Counted from the stretch's first letter, positions 29,401 through 37,719 are shown. The stretch: 64,000 nt of DNA from Paenibacillus riograndensis SBR5 (GCF_000981585.1 NZ_LN831776.1:15001-79000); one strand, 5' to 3'. Notes: generated by a model not told the origin, from the sequence alone. A program made the numbers and translations.

Positions 29401-29926
29401 CAGTGTGCTCGGCGAGGAAGACACTTCCCTTAAGCAAGGGAATACGGTTATTGATTTGTCGATTGATGCTTATCTGCCATCCGAATATATTTACGACAGC
29501 ATTCAAAAAATTGAGATTTATAAGAAGGTTGCCGCTGTGGCTACGCTTGAGGATGCCGCTGAGCTGGAAGACGAACTGCTGGACCGCTTCGGAGAGCTGC
29601 CGGAAGCCGTGGTCAATCTGTTGACCGTTGCCCGCCTGAAGGTGTATGGCAAGCTTTACGGCATGGAATCAATGGTCCGGCGGGGGGATGAAGTTTCGCT
29701 CAACTTCCATGAAGGCAGCACCGGTGCTTTTGATACGGCGAAGCTTGCTAAAGTTGGAAATAGCTTTGAAAGACGTGTACAATTTGATAGGGACGCCAAA
29801 GCAACCATCCGCGTGAAATCGAAGAACCTGGAGGATAAGGAGCTGCTTGACTTGCTGGAACAGTTCCTGGCGGCGGCCAAACAGTCTTTAAAATCGAAGG
29901 GAGAACTACACAATGTCATTAAATAA
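26402..29926 (+). CDS. mfd: Transcription-repair coupling factor Mfd
   Basis: The 1174-residue DNA translocase removes stalled RNA polymerase and recruits UvrA. Domains in order: UvrB-like damage-recognition module, RNAP-interaction domain (about residues 485-560, YVVHQNHGIGKY), helicase motor with Walker A Lys646 in GDVGYGKTE and DEEQ at 741-744. RGRVGRS and the TRG segment follow, then the C-terminal D7 domain. The likely start is TTG at 26402 after GAGAGGTG, matching the family N-terminus; the frame open from 26267 is longer but unsupported. It overlaps the next gene by 14 bases. Confidence 0.96.
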   Translation: MLQGIIEAFSKDPDFQSVTRGVAAGMKEQLISGLSGSARQIMLAALHEETGRPLLIVTHNMFSAQKMAEDLQEALSPDRVLLYPANELVAAEAAVSSPETLAQRIDVLTKCAQGFRGVVVVPYSGVRRLLPSPHVMAGAELTLSQDGTLVLDDFLMSMIEMGYERVERVENRGELSVRGGIIDFFPMTSPLAYRVELFDDEVDSIRTFDPQDQRSIDKVRSVKITPAKEIIADQIRLDSASSEAAAMLERQLEKMTDRQAKLRLREEMGRELEMLREGTYFPEIYKYISLLYPERTHLYDYMAQDTLLVLDEPARLLETAKQLERDESEWNLHLLQNGKTLPDLQLSVESDAVMYQRPFQSLFMSIFLRQVPHIQPQNILGFISRGMQDFHGQMNVLKSEMERWHKSGVKVIMLANGEERMERVRRVLYDYGIEEPTILQGNLGSGFELPSIHLAVITEGEMFSQKQRKARKVSKGIDNAERIKSYTELKIGDYVVHQNHGIGKYMGIGTLEVSGIHRDYMHILYAGGDKLSVPIDQIDLIQKYVGSEDKEPKVYKLGGNEWTRVTSKVRSSVQDIADDLIKLYAERQSALGYGFEKDTQEQREFEEMFPYEETRDQLRAIEEIKKDMEQNRPMDRLLCGDVGYGKTEVAIRAAFKSAIEGKQVAVLVPTTILAQQHYETFRERFANYPLNIQVLSRFRSRKEQNETIKGVRQGTVDVVIGTHRLLSQDMVFKDLGLLIVDEEQRFGVTHKEKLKKLKTNVDVLTLTATPIPRTLHMSMLGVRDLSVIETPPENRFPVQTYVVEHSQTLIREAVERELARGGQVYYLYNRVQGIQEMAAQISMLVPEARVGIGHGQMSESELEKTILDFLDGEYDVLVSTSIIETGVDIPNVNTLIVHDADKMGLSQLYQLRGRVGRSNRIAYAYFTYQRDKVLTEVAEKRLQSIKEFTELGSGFKIAMRDLSIRGAGNLLGAEQHGFIASVGFDLYSQMLAEEIRKRKVSVLGEEDTSLKQGNTVIDLSIDAYLPSEYIYDSIQKIEIYKKVAAVATLEDAAELEDELLDRFGELPEAVVNLLTVARLKVYGKLYGMESMVRRGDEVSLNFHEGSTGAFDTAKLAKVGNSFERRVQFDRDAKATIRVKSKNLEDKELLDLLEQFLAAAKQSLKSKGELHNVIK

Positions 29927-30980
29927 AACAAAATCCTGGAAAGTGCTGCTCGTTTCACTGGCGGCGGCCGTTTCCTTCTCCATGCTGGCAGCCTGCAGCA
30001 GCAACAACAACACCAGCAGTGGTGCTAAGGACAGCAGCAAAGCAGTAGCCACCTACAAGGGCGGCACCATTACCGAAAAAGAATTTGATATGGATACACG
30101 GGTCATGAAGCTCCTGTCACCGCAGCAGGCGCAGTACCTGGAAATCGATGCTTTCAAGGAGTCCATCCTGAAGCAGGAAGTCGCTTTTGAATATCTTGCC
30201 GGCAAAGCGACGGATGCCGCGAAGAAGGAAGCCGAGAAGGAAGCGGATGAACAGGTGAAAGCCATCAAGACCGGCCTTGGCGACACTTACGAAAGTACCC
30301 TTAAGCAAGCCAATTTGACTGAAGATGATATCCGTTCGTATATGCTGCGTGTGCTTACCGTATATCAGGACATGCTGCTTAAAGTAAAAGACGACCAGGT
30401 AAAAACTGAGTTTGAAAAAACTAAAGGTGACTTCACCGTAGCTACGCTTCGCCATGTGCTGATTGGCCTGACAGACGCTGCAGGCAAGGAACGCACAGAT
30501 GCAGACGCATTGAAGCTGGCAAAGGAAGTCAAGGCGAAGCTGGATGGCGGGGCGGATTTTGCGGCAACGGCCAAAGAATACTCCGATGATACCGGCTCCA
30601 AGGAGAATGGCGGCGAAATTAAGGACAAGGCGCTGGGCGGCTATGTGGAGGAATTTAAGCAGGCAGCCCAGACCCTGCCGCTGAACACGATCAGCGATCC
30701 GGTCAAAACAACCTTTGGTTATCACATTATAAAAGTGGAATCCCGCACAGAGACAACCTTCGACAAGCTGACCGCTGAGCAGAAGCAAACCATTAAGGGA
30801 TCACTCGCGTCCCAGGGGTTGGAATCCTTCCTCGAAAAGGATCTGGCGTCGCTTGATGTTAAAATCAATCTGCCGAAGAGCTCTGCGGCTGCTGGTGAAT
30901 CAGGAACAACCAAAGGCGGAACTGAGCCTACAACCGCACCAAGCGCTGAAGCTCCGGCTGCTACGGCAGCACCCAAATAA
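29913..30980 (+). CDS. PrsA-like peptidyl-prolyl isomerase lipoprotein
   Basis: The 355-residue product has a signal peptide with lipobox LAAC (lipidated Cys28). SurA/PrsA-like N-terminal helices come next, then a parvulin domain (about 180-275) with RHVLIGL, GADFAATAKEYSDD and TTFGYHIIKVE. A low-complexity S/T/P/A tail follows. It should help fold exported proteins at the membrane surface. It starts inside mfd, so the two are coupled. B. subtilis has no prsA at this place. A second, anchor-bearing foldase lies at 52775. Confidence 0.9.
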   Translation: MSLNKTKSWKVLLVSLAAAVSFSMLAACSSNNNTSSGAKDSSKAVATYKGGTITEKEFDMDTRVMKLLSPQQAQYLEIDAFKESILKQEVAFEYLAGKATDAAKKEAEKEADEQVKAIKTGLGDTYESTLKQANLTEDDIRSYMLRVLTVYQDMLLKVKDDQVKTEFEKTKGDFTVATLRHVLIGLTDAAGKERTDADALKLAKEVKAKLDGGADFAATAKEYSDDTGSKENGGEIKDKALGGYVEEFKQAAQTLPLNTISDPVKTTFGYHIIKVESRTETTFDKLTAEQKQTIKGSLASQGLESFLEKDLASLDVKINLPKSSAAAGESGTTKGGTEPTTAPSAEAPAATAAPK

Positions 30981-30996
30981 CAGCATTTATTCCCGA

Positions 30997-31035
30997 CCCA
31001 AACAGCCCCGCGCTATATGCGCGGGGCTGTTTGGG
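30997..31035 (+). terminator. Strong hairpin after the PrsA-like gene
   Basis: Seventeen-base perfect arms (30997-31013 and 31019-31035) surround a TATAT loop. A T3 lies within the right arm rather than a long T tract, so termination is probable rather than certain. Confidence 0.75.
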
Positions 31036-31115
31036 GTTCATAAATTTAGAGCTTATGGATATTTAGGGGCGGCGTTTGCGCATGGGCCGAAACTTTTATA
31101 TACATGCCGGAGGAT

Positions 31116-31145
31116 GTATAAGGAACTGGGAAGAGATGAATACTA
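31116..31145 (+). promoter_or_regulatory. Sigma G promoter of spoVT
   Basis: GTATA (31116-31120), 18 bases and AATACTA (31139-31145) match the sigma G pattern with one mismatch in the -10. B. subtilis spoVT is transcribed by sigma G. Confidence 0.6.
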
Positions 31146-31239
31146 TGGTCAGATATTACGATAAATCACTGGGATTATCCTTTCCCATAATGGACAGTAG
31201 TTGGACCAAACTTCTTATGAAAGCGGGGCAACATGTGAA

Positions 31240-31782
31240 ATGAAAGCTACTGGAATTGTACGACGTATTGATGACCTCGGACGAGTTGTTATCCCCAAAG
31301 AAATCCGGCGCACTTTGCGTATCCGTGAAGGTGATCCACTGGAAATCTTCGTCGACCGTGACGGTGAAGTCATACTGAAAAAGTACTCCCCGATTGGCGA
31401 GCTGGGCGATTTTGCCAAGGAATATGCAGAGTCTCTTTTTGAAGGAACAGGCCATATTACCATGATCACCGACAGAGACAGCTTCATTGCTCTGGCCGGG
31501 GGCTCCAAAAAGGATTATCTGGAGAAGCAGGTGGGTTCACTTCTTGAGAAAGTCATGGAAAACCGCAAGACGGTGCTTGAGACGAATGCAGGCAGCTACG
31601 ACATCGGTAAAGACCATCCGGAAACCGTGTCCTCCTATGTGGCTGCTCCCATTATTTCGGGTGGGGACCCCATCGGCTGTGTGGTCTTGCTGAGCAAGGA
31701 TGATTCGGTAAAAATGGCGCAGATGGAAGTGAAAATGGCCGAGACGGCCGCAGCATTCCTGGGCAAACAAATGGAGCAGTAA
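31240..31782 (+). CDS. spoVT: Stage V sporulation regulator SpoVT
   Basis: The 180-residue protein has an AbrB-type DNA-binding domain (residues 1-50: MKATGIVRRIDDLGRVVIPKEIRRTL) and a C-terminal GAF-like domain (about 55-180). SpoVT tunes sigma G-dependent genes in the forespore. ATG 31240 matches the family start although the ribosome binding site is weak (CGGGG). Its DNA-binding domain is a clear paralogue of the AbrB at 11916-12170. Confidence 0.95.
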   Translation: MKATGIVRRIDDLGRVVIPKEIRRTLRIREGDPLEIFVDRDGEVILKKYSPIGELGDFAKEYAESLFEGTGHITMITDRDSFIALAGGSKKDYLEKQVGSLLEKVMENRKTVLETNAGSYDIGKDHPETVSSYVAAPIISGGDPIGCVVLLSKDDSVKMAQMEVKMAETAAAFLGKQMEQ

Positions 31783-31799
31783 CGCCGGAACACATTAAG

Positions 31800-31849
31800 G
31801 CCCCGCCTACCTTTTGAGCAAGAAAGACAAAAGGAACGGCGGGGTTTTT
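31800..31849 (+). terminator. Terminator after spoVT
   Basis: CCCCGCC (31801-31807) pairs with GGCGGGG (31838-31844), with an inner CCTTTTG/CAAAAGG helix, followed by five T residues. Confidence 0.85.
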
Positions 31850-31928
31850 GTCGTTCAGCGTCCATATGCGTTATAATATAGAAATTCATCCCATCATAGC
31901 AGTTGTAGCTGTAGAAGCAGGTATGTGT

Positions 31929-33602
31929 ATGAAACTTAAGTCGCAAGGCTCCAAGCTGCTGCAAGGAGCATTCATTCTTAGTGCTGCAGCGATCCTTTCC
32001 AAGCTGATTGGCACCCTGCAGAAAATCCCGCTGCAGAATCTGGGCGGAGATGCCGTGTTCGGCATCTATAACACCGTATATCCGCTGTATACGATGCTGG
32101 TAACCGTGGCAATGCTGGGGCTGCCGTCCGCCGTTTCGAAATTTGTGGCGGAGGCCTCTGCGGGAAGAGCGGAGCAGGAGGGACGGCGGGTTCTGAAGCT
32201 TTCCGCTGTTCTCACCGCTTCCAGCGGCGTCCTGATCGGAATTCTTGTCTATGCGGGCGCACCCCTGATATCGGTATGGGTTGGCAATTCGCATGTTACC
32301 CCTGCGCTGCGCAGCAGTGCGTGGGGGCTGGCGGTTGTTCCGCTTATGGCTGCGCTGCGCGGTTATTTTCAAGGCTTGCATAACATGGTCCCTACTGCCG
32401 TTTCCCAGGTTGCCGAGCAGACCGTGCGTGTGGCGGTTATGATTGCTCTGCTGCTCTATCTGACCTCTATCCATGCAGATGCGGCAGGCATTGCCGCCGG
32501 CGCACTGCTGGGGTCAGCCGGCGGCGGTGTGGCAGGTCTGCTGATTATGCTGCTGTATCTGCGGCAGCACCGCCGCCAGGCGGAGCCTGAGCTTGCGGCT
32601 GCCTCAGAGACAGCCGGGGGAACGTCATGGACGAAAGAGCAAAGACAGCTTGCCCTGGAGAACCGGAGAGAACGTATACGGATCGGGCAGCTGCTGGCAT
32701 ACGGGCTTCCCGTCATGCTGGGGGCTTTGGCTGTGCCGCTCATCGGACTGGTGGATGTGTTCACGGTGCCCCGCCTGTTGTCCTCCGGCGGTAGTGAGGC
32801 GGCAGCGATGGCGCAGTTCGGGATCTATAACCGCGGCCTGCCGCTGGTACAGATCGTCACGATGCTCGCGACTTCGCTGTCCGTTGTCTTCATCCCGGCA
32901 CTCGCCGAAGCCAAGTACCGGGGCGACCTTGGGCTGATCCAGACCCGCTGCAGCCTGTCGTTGCGCTGGTTCTGGCTGCTGGGCCTGGCCGCCTCAGCAG
33001 GCCTGGCTGTGCTTGCGGAGCCGGTCAACATCGCGCTCTACGGCGACGCCTCCGGCAGCAGCACGATGGTCTGGCTGGCCTTCACCGCCGCCGGCGGCAC
33101 GGTCAGCATCATCTCGGCCGCGCTGCTGCAGGGCCTCGGCGCCGTGCGCGCGCCGGCGCTGCACCTTCTGGCCGCCGCGCTGCTCAAGGCGGCCCTGAAC
33201 CTGCTGCTCGTCCCGCAGCAGGGCATTACCGGCGCGGCCATCGCCAGCGTGGCCGCGCACGGGTTCGCAGCAGCGCTGAACGTGCTGCTGCTGTACCGCC
33301 AGGGCCATCTGCGGCTGCGCCTCGCAGATGCCCTGCTGCGGCCCGCGCTGCTGCTGGCGGGCCTGGCGCTGGCCGCCGCCGCCGTGAGCTGCGCTGCCGG
33401 CGCTGCGGCGGATGCCGCGGGCCTTGGCGGCAGCCGCACCGCGGCCCTGGCGCAGAGCCTGCTCGGCGTGCTCGCAGGCTGCGCCGTCTTCGCCATTGGC
33501 GCGGTTGCCCTGCGCCTGCTCAGCGAAAGCGAACTGCGCCAGCTGCCGGGCTTCGGCCCATCGCTTGCGGACAAGCTGAAAAAGCTGCGGCTGTTTCCCT
33601 GA
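31929..33602 (+). CDS. yabM: MOP/MATE-type polysaccharide flippase (YabM, SpoVB-like)
   Basis: The 557-residue protein has about 14 hydrophobic helices of the multidrug/oligosaccharidyl-lipid/polysaccharide superfamily, related to SpoVB and MurJ. It starts LLQGAFILSAAAILSKLIGTLQKIPLQNLGG. Such proteins flip lipid-linked saccharides across the membrane; the substrate here is not defined. The start at 31929 follows AGCAGGTA. Bases about 33000-33560 are extremely GC-rich and encode Ala/Leu-rich helices, a sharp compositional shift inside the gene. Confidence 0.88.
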   Translation: MKLKSQGSKLLQGAFILSAAAILSKLIGTLQKIPLQNLGGDAVFGIYNTVYPLYTMLVTVAMLGLPSAVSKFVAEASAGRAEQEGRRVLKLSAVLTASSGVLIGILVYAGAPLISVWVGNSHVTPALRSSAWGLAVVPLMAALRGYFQGLHNMVPTAVSQVAEQTVRVAVMIALLLYLTSIHADAAGIAAGALLGSAGGGVAGLLIMLLYLRQHRRQAEPELAAASETAGGTSWTKEQRQLALENRRERIRIGQLLAYGLPVMLGALAVPLIGLVDVFTVPRLLSSGGSEAAAMAQFGIYNRGLPLVQIVTMLATSLSVVFIPALAEAKYRGDLGLIQTRCSLSLRWFWLLGLAASAGLAVLAEPVNIALYGDASGSSTMVWLAFTAAGGTVSIISAALLQGLGAVRAPALHLLAAALLKAALNLLLVPQQGITGAAIASVAAHGFAAALNVLLLYRQGHLRLRLADALLRPALLLAGLALAAAAVSCAAGAAADAAGLGGSRTAALAQSLLGVLAGCAVFAIGAVALRLLSESELRQLPGFGPSLADKLKKLRLFP

Positions 33603-33724
33603 AAACCAGCCGCCCGCCTAGGCATGGCTTGGGTCAGCGCTTTCGGATATTCTCGTAAATCAGCAATACATAGAGCGGTCACCCGTTAAGAGGGCAGCGG
33701 CCGCCTGGAAGGAGTAGAAATCGC

Positions 33725-35224
33725 ATGAGTGCAAGACTAACCGTAGTCGGGCTGGGCTCGGGGAACCCGGACCGGCTGACGCTGGGGATTATCAAAAAGC
33801 TGAAAGCGGCATCTGCCGTTTACGTGCGCACCGCGGAGCATCCCGTGATGAAGGCGCTGGAAGAGCTTGAGATTGCTTCACAGTCCTTTGACTATCTGTA
33901 TGAATCGCTGTCCTCTTTTCCTGATGTTTATGAGGCGATTACGGCGAAAATCATCGAGGAATGTGCATCGGCGCCGGCAGGTGCAGAAATTGTCTATGCC
34001 GTTCCGGGACATCCCATGGTTGCCGAGTCGGCCGTTTCCTTGCTGCGGGGGCGCTGCCCGGAAGCAGGAATCGAGCTGGAGATTCTCGGCGGCGAGAGCT
34101 TTCTGGACGAGGCGTTTGTGCGTCTTGGCTTTGATCCCATCGAGGGTTTTCAGCTTCTCGATGCTTCCGGCATCCGCAGCTCCCAGCTTCAGCCCGAGCT
34201 GCACACGCTGATCGGCCAGGTGTATGACAGCTTTACCGCATCGGAGACCAAGCTCTGCCTGATGGAGCTGTATCCGCCGGAGTATGAAGTCATTGTCGGC
34301 CATGCGCTTGGGGTGGAGGGCGAAGAGCAGATTGAACGCGTACCGCTCTTCGAGCTGGACCGGCTGACGGGCTATGGCAATCTGTCGCTGGTATACGTTC
34401 CGGCGAACCGTGCGGAGACTGCAAGACGGCGCAGCTTTGCCCGTCTGCATGAAATAGTTGATATTCTGCGCAGTCCGGAGGGCTGCCCCTGGGACCGGGA
34501 GCAGACCCATGATTCCCTCCGCAAGAATCTCATAGAGGAAACCTATGAGGTGCTTGAAACGATCGATGAGGATGATCCGGATCATATGAAGGAAGAGCTT
34601 GGCGACCTGCTGCTTCAGATTATGCTCCATGCCCAGATGGAAGAGGAGCTTGGAACCTTTAATGTCTACGACGTTATTGAAGGTCTGAATGACAAGCTGA
34701 TCTTCCGCCATCCGCATGTATTCGGGGACACCGAAGCCGGCAATGCCGAGGAAGCGCTGAAGAACTGGGAAGGAATGAAGGCTGAAGAGAAGCGGCGCAA
34801 GGGACTGAAACCCGAAGCCGAGTCTGCGCTCAGCGGCGTGCCACGTGACCTTCCGGCGCTGATGAAAGCTTACAAGCTGCAGAAGAAAGCCTCCAAGGTC
34901 GGTTTCGATTGGGATCATGTAAACGACGTTCTGGCCAAAATCCGCGAGGAGGCAGACGAACTGCAGGAAGCGATCGAGAGCGGCGCTTCAGCGGAGGAGC
35001 AGATGCTGGAGCTGGGGGATCTGTTGTTTGCAGCAACCAATGCCGCCCGTTTTATCGGTGCAGATCCGGAAGAGGCGCTTACCCGCACCAACCGCAAGTT
35101 TGTCTCCCGGTTTCAATATATCGAGCAGAGGCTGCTAAGCCAGGGGACAACCATTCAGGACAGCAGTCTGGAACAGATGGAAGCTCTCTGGCAGGAAGCC
35201 AAATTGGAGGAACGGGAGCTGTAA
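33725..35224 (+). CDS. yabN: Tetrapyrrole-methylase/MazG nucleotide pyrophosphohydrolase fusion (YabN)
   Basis: The 499-residue two-domain protein has a tetrapyrrole-methylase fold at about residues 1-215 (LTVVGLGSGNPDRLT, YAVPGHPMVAESAV). MazG modules follow (GCPWDREQTHDSLRKNLIEETYE, KEELGDLLLQ, and EADELQEAIE near 405). MazG hydrolyses NTPs or dNTPs to monophosphates, probably for pool cleaning. The methylase half has no known substrate in this family. Order and length match B. subtilis yabN. Confidence 0.94.
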   Translation: MSARLTVVGLGSGNPDRLTLGIIKKLKAASAVYVRTAEHPVMKALEELEIASQSFDYLYESLSSFPDVYEAITAKIIEECASAPAGAEIVYAVPGHPMVAESAVSLLRGRCPEAGIELEILGGESFLDEAFVRLGFDPIEGFQLLDASGIRSSQLQPELHTLIGQVYDSFTASETKLCLMELYPPEYEVIVGHALGVEGEEQIERVPLFELDRLTGYGNLSLVYVPANRAETARRRSFARLHEIVDILRSPEGCPWDREQTHDSLRKNLIEETYEVLETIDEDDPDHMKEELGDLLLQIMLHAQMEEELGTFNVYDVIEGLNDKLIFRHPHVFGDTEAGNAEEALKNWEGMKAEEKRRKGLKPEAESALSGVPRDLPALMKAYKLQKKASKVGFDWDHVNDVLAKIREEADELQEAIESGASAEEQMLELGDLLFAATNAARFIGADPEEALTRTNRKFVSRFQYIEQRLLSQGTTIQDSSLEQMEALWQEAKLEEREL

Positions 35225-35307
35225 AAGCAGCAGTCCGTTGCACACCCGGTGGCTGGTTAAAGTTATATAAATTGAACTTGAAATATTACTATTAGGGAGA
35301 AGTGGCG

Positions 35308-35436
35308 GAGGAGAAGTTTGGAACTGTAGGAGCGGTAGCGTCCGCCTTTGTCTGCGGATTTCCACCGTTAATAACGGTATACAATCAAGAAATCTGCAGA
35401 TGGGCAGCGGCCGGAAGTCCAAACATTCTCTGGAGT
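35308..35436 (+). repeat. Dispersed intergenic hairpin element, full-length copy
   Basis: A rod-like inverted element. Outer arms GAGAAGTTTGGA (35311-35322) and TCCAAACATTCTC (35418-35430) pair. A middle helix joins TCTGCGGATTTC (35351-35362) with GAAATCTGCAGA (35389-35400). An inner hairpin is ACCGTT-AAT-AACGGT (35364-35378). A shorter relative lies at 41231-41298, sharing TTTGGAACTGTAG and CGGAAGTCCAAACA. It has no coding potential. Confidence 0.85.
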
Positions 35437-35777
35437 CACGACTATCCCAAAATCGAAAAATCATAAGTTCAGTTTATATAGCAGGAAGAAAATTTAATAG
35501 AGCTCCGGTTTGTCCGGTATAGCGGGCCTGCAAAGCGGCAATGCTGTGAATGCGCGCGAATCTCTGATTTAAACGGCAATGAGCAGTTTATAGTTTTATA
35601 GTGCTGTAAGTCCGTTTTTGCGGTGAAAGCCTGTTTTTTTAAAAAAATCGGCGATTCATGGCAGGAATTCGGGTCGGCATCAAGAATATCATAAAGACGA
35701 AATGACGATTGCGGGAGAACCCTGCGGCACTATCGCGTTTCATTTATTTTTTTGTATCCTAGGAGGAACTTCAAATT
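35437..35777. other. Intergenic stretch before hup
   Basis: No gene is supported. The stretch contains a T7-A7 dyad near 35635-35650 and a small GCGGG..CCTGC dyad near 35710-35735. The hup promoter presumably lies here but no convincing -35/-10 pair was found. Confidence 0.4.
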
Positions 35778-36050
35778 ATGAACAAGACAGATTTGGTTAA
35801 CAACATTTCCGAAAAAAGCGGATTGGCAAAAAAAGACGTGGAAACCGTATTGAACGGAGTGCTGGGTGAAATTACCGATGCATTGGCACAAGGGGACAAA
35901 GTGCAGCTAATCGGATTCGGCACTTTTGAAACCCGCAAACGTTCCGGCCGCTCGGGCCGCAACCCGCAAACGGGCACACCGATTGAAATTCCTGAATCCA
36001 CTGTACCGGCCTTCAAGGCTGGGAACAAGCTTAAAGAAGCCGTTAACTAA
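35778..36050 (+). CDS. hup: HU-family DNA-binding protein
   Basis: The 90-residue nucleoid protein has the HU dimer core at its N-terminus and the beta-arm sequence GFGTFETRKRSGRSGRNPQTGTPIEIPESTVPAFKAG, including the Pro that intercalates into DNA. AGGAGGAAC precedes the ATG. It overlaps rqcP by one base (TAATG), so HU and the S4 protein are co-translated. B. subtilis carries hbs elsewhere, so this placement is a local difference. Confidence 0.95.
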   Translation: MNKTDLVNNISEKSGLAKKDVETVLNGVLGEITDALAQGDKVQLIGFGTFETRKRSGRSGRNPQTGTPIEIPESTVPAFKAGNKLKEAVN

Positions 36051-36328
36051 TGCGTCTTGATAAATTCCTGAAGGTTTCCCGTTTGATCAAGCGCCGCACA
36101 GTGGCCAAGGATGTGTCCGAACAAGGCCGGGTACTTATCAACGGGCGGGAATCGAAGCCGAGCAGCACGGTAAAGATCGGTGACGAGATTACCGTACAAT
36201 TCGGTCAAAAGCTTGTAACGGTAAAAGTGGAAAAGCTGGTCGAGACGACCCGCAAGGACGAAGCTGCAGGCATGTATACACTGCTCCGCGAAGAGCCTGT
36301 TGCCAAAACAAGCGGCCTGGACTGGTAG
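36050..36328 (+). CDS. rqcP: RqcP (YabO), S4-domain ribosome quality-control protein
   Basis: The 92-residue protein is essentially one S4 RNA-binding domain (MRLDKFLKVSRLIKRRTVAKDV, GRVLINGR). RqcP works with RqcH and the 50S subunit in alanine-tail synthesis on stalled nascent chains. The start overlaps the hup stop by one base. A terminator follows, separating it from yabP. Confidence 0.93.
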   Translation: MRLDKFLKVSRLIKRRTVAKDVSEQGRVLINGRESKPSSTVKIGDEITVQFGQKLVTVKVEKLVETTRKDEAAGMYTLLREEPVAKTSGLDW

Positions 36329-36350
36329 ACGGATTTGTAAGATTACTGAG

Positions 36351-36392
36351 AAAAGCGCGGCTCTGCATTCACGCAGAGCTTGCGCTTTTTTT
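36351..36392 (+). terminator. Terminator after rqcP
   Basis: AAGCGC/GCGCTT and GCTCTGC/GCAGAGC stack into one hairpin with a small internal loop, followed by seven T residues. Confidence 0.9.
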
Positions 36393-36406
36393 GCTGCGGC
36401 GGCTGT

Positions 36407-36434
36407 TCTATAAACGCTCCCTTCCCCATAGATT
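36407..36434 (+). promoter_or_regulatory. Candidate sigma E promoter of yabP-yabQ
   Basis: TCTATAA (36407-36413), 13 bases and CATAGATT (36427-36434) resemble the sigma E pattern, with a few mismatches. The yabP-yabQ pair is mother-cell expressed in B. subtilis. Confidence 0.5.
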
Positions 36435-36460
36435 AGAAACAAGAAGGAGGGGTACATGCT

Positions 36461-36745
36461 ATGATCGAGCCAGCAAAGGTCAATAAACAGCACGACTTGC
36501 ACATGCACAGCCGCAAGCAGCTTGAACTTACTGGTGTGCAGAATGTGGAAAGCTTCGACAGCGAAGAGTTTTTGCTCCGTACGGAACTTGGCCATCTCAC
36601 CATCCGCGGGAATCATTTACATATCAAGAACTTAAGTCTGGAGAATGGCCTATTGTCCCTGGAAGGCAATGTGCATTCCCTGATTTATCTGGATCCCGGC
36701 GCGCAAGGCAAAAATAAGGGAATACTCGGCAAGCTGTTCAAATGA
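36461..36745 (+). CDS. yabP: Sporulation protein YabP
   Basis: The 94-residue YabP/YqfC family protein has HMHSRKQLELTGVQNVESFDSEEFLLRTELGHLTIRG typical of the family. It is needed for sporulation, probably at the forming cortex or engulfing membrane together with YabQ (family knowledge). GAAGGAGGGG precedes the ATG. It overlaps yabQ by four bases. Confidence 0.93.
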   Translation: MIEPAKVNKQHDLHMHSRKQLELTGVQNVESFDSEEFLLRTELGHLTIRGNHLHIKNLSLENGLLSLEGNVHSLIYLDPGAQGKNKGILGKLFK

Positions 36746-37305
36746 ATCCCGCAGTTCAGTGGGTGACCCTGTTCTATATGATGATGGCCGGTACAGCCAT
36801 GGGACTGGCCTATGACAGCTACCGGGTGCTGTCGCTGAAATTGAGCTTTCCCAAGTGGTTGAATGCGCTGCTGGATTTGCTGTACTGGCTCTGGGCAGCG
36901 CTGCTGGTCTTCCGCATGCTTTATGCCGGAAATCAGGGACAATTGAGGTTTTATGTCTTTGTAGGGCTGTTTCTAGGCGTATGGATCTATTTTTTGATCT
37001 TCAGTGTTACGGTGCGAAGATTTGTGGTAATGTTAATTCAGTCGGTTCAATATACGTGCAGACTGCTGTGGAGAGTTATAGAAGTGCTGATTGGTGTTCC
37101 ACTCCGCTGGTTATGGCGCCTCTTGAGAGGCATATTCCGGCTGCTGGGCCATATCCTTCTATTTATTCTTAAGCTGCTGCTGCGTCTAACGAAGCCGATT
37201 TGGGTATTTCCTGTGAGATGGATCTCGCCTCATGCTTCCCGGCTCTATCACAGCGCCTGGGTCACGGGATTCATGGCATGGATACACACCAAACGGAAAC
37301 ACTGA
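36742..37305 (+). CDS. yabQ: Spore cortex biosynthesis protein YabQ
   Basis: The 187-residue membrane protein has about five hydrophobic segments and positively charged loops, matching YabQ, which B. subtilis needs for cortex formation. The N-terminal Gly-rich segment MMMAGTAMGLAYDSYRV is characteristic. It is translationally coupled to yabP (ATGA). Confidence 0.92.
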   Translation: MNPAVQWVTLFYMMMAGTAMGLAYDSYRVLSLKLSFPKWLNALLDLLYWLWAALLVFRMLYAGNQGQLRFYVFVGLFLGVWIYFLIFSVTVRRFVVMLIQSVQYTCRLLWRVIEVLIGVPLRWLWRLLRGIFRLLGHILLFILKLLLRLTKPIWVFPVRWISPHASRLYHSAWVTGFMAWIHTKRKH

Positions 37306-37327
37306 TCTTGTACTGGAGGTACGCTGC

Positions 37328-37663
37328 ATGAACAGATTCTCTGCGGAAGAGAAGGAGAGTAACCACAAAGCTTCGGCTGCAGGTGCGAAGAGAAGAAGAG
37401 TCATATGGACACTCGTCGTCGCGGTGTTTTTCGGCTGGGCCGGTTATATTTTCTTTGCCCAGAGTGCGGTGATTGCGGATAAGAGTGAACGGCTCGCCCA
37501 GAAACAGGAAAGCCATGAGACCGTTACGACTTCCCTGAATCAACTGAAATATGAAGTCTCCCGCCTGAAAGATGATGAGTATATCGGACAATTAGCCCGC
37601 AAATGGTACAATATGTATCCGCCAGGCGAAACACCTATTCGTACGGAGCAATCAGGGGAATAA
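37328..37663 (+). CDS. divIC: Septum formation initiator DivIC (FtsB-like)
   Basis: The 111-residue bitopic protein has a basic cytoplasmic tail (1-25), a single membrane segment (about 26-44), an extracellular coiled coil (about 50-82) and the conserved DDEYIGQLARKWYNMYPPGE segment. It joins FtsL and DivIB in the divisome. GGAGGTACGC precedes the ATG at 37328; an upstream open frame from 37232 overlaps yabQ and is rejected. Confidence 0.94.
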   Translation: MNRFSAEEKESNHKASAAGAKRRRVIWTLVVAVFFGWAGYIFFAQSAVIADKSERLAQKQESHETVTTSLNQLKYEVSRLKDDEYIGQLARKWYNMYPPGETPIRTEQSGE

Positions 37664-37690
37664 AGCAGGCTAAAAGGGGCTTTCGCTGTG

Positions 37691-37719
37691 TTGCCTTGAT
37701 TTGTTCTTTACTGTATAAT
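37691..37719 (+). promoter_or_regulatory. Promoter of yabR
   Basis: TTGCCT (37691-37696), 17 bases and TATAAT (37714-37719) lie about 70 bases before yabR. Confidence 0.65.

Noticed and set aside
33038..33682. Minus-strand 214-codon frame within yabM
   Set aside because: Same GC-rich artefact; no start signal, and the yabM frame encodes coherent membrane helices.
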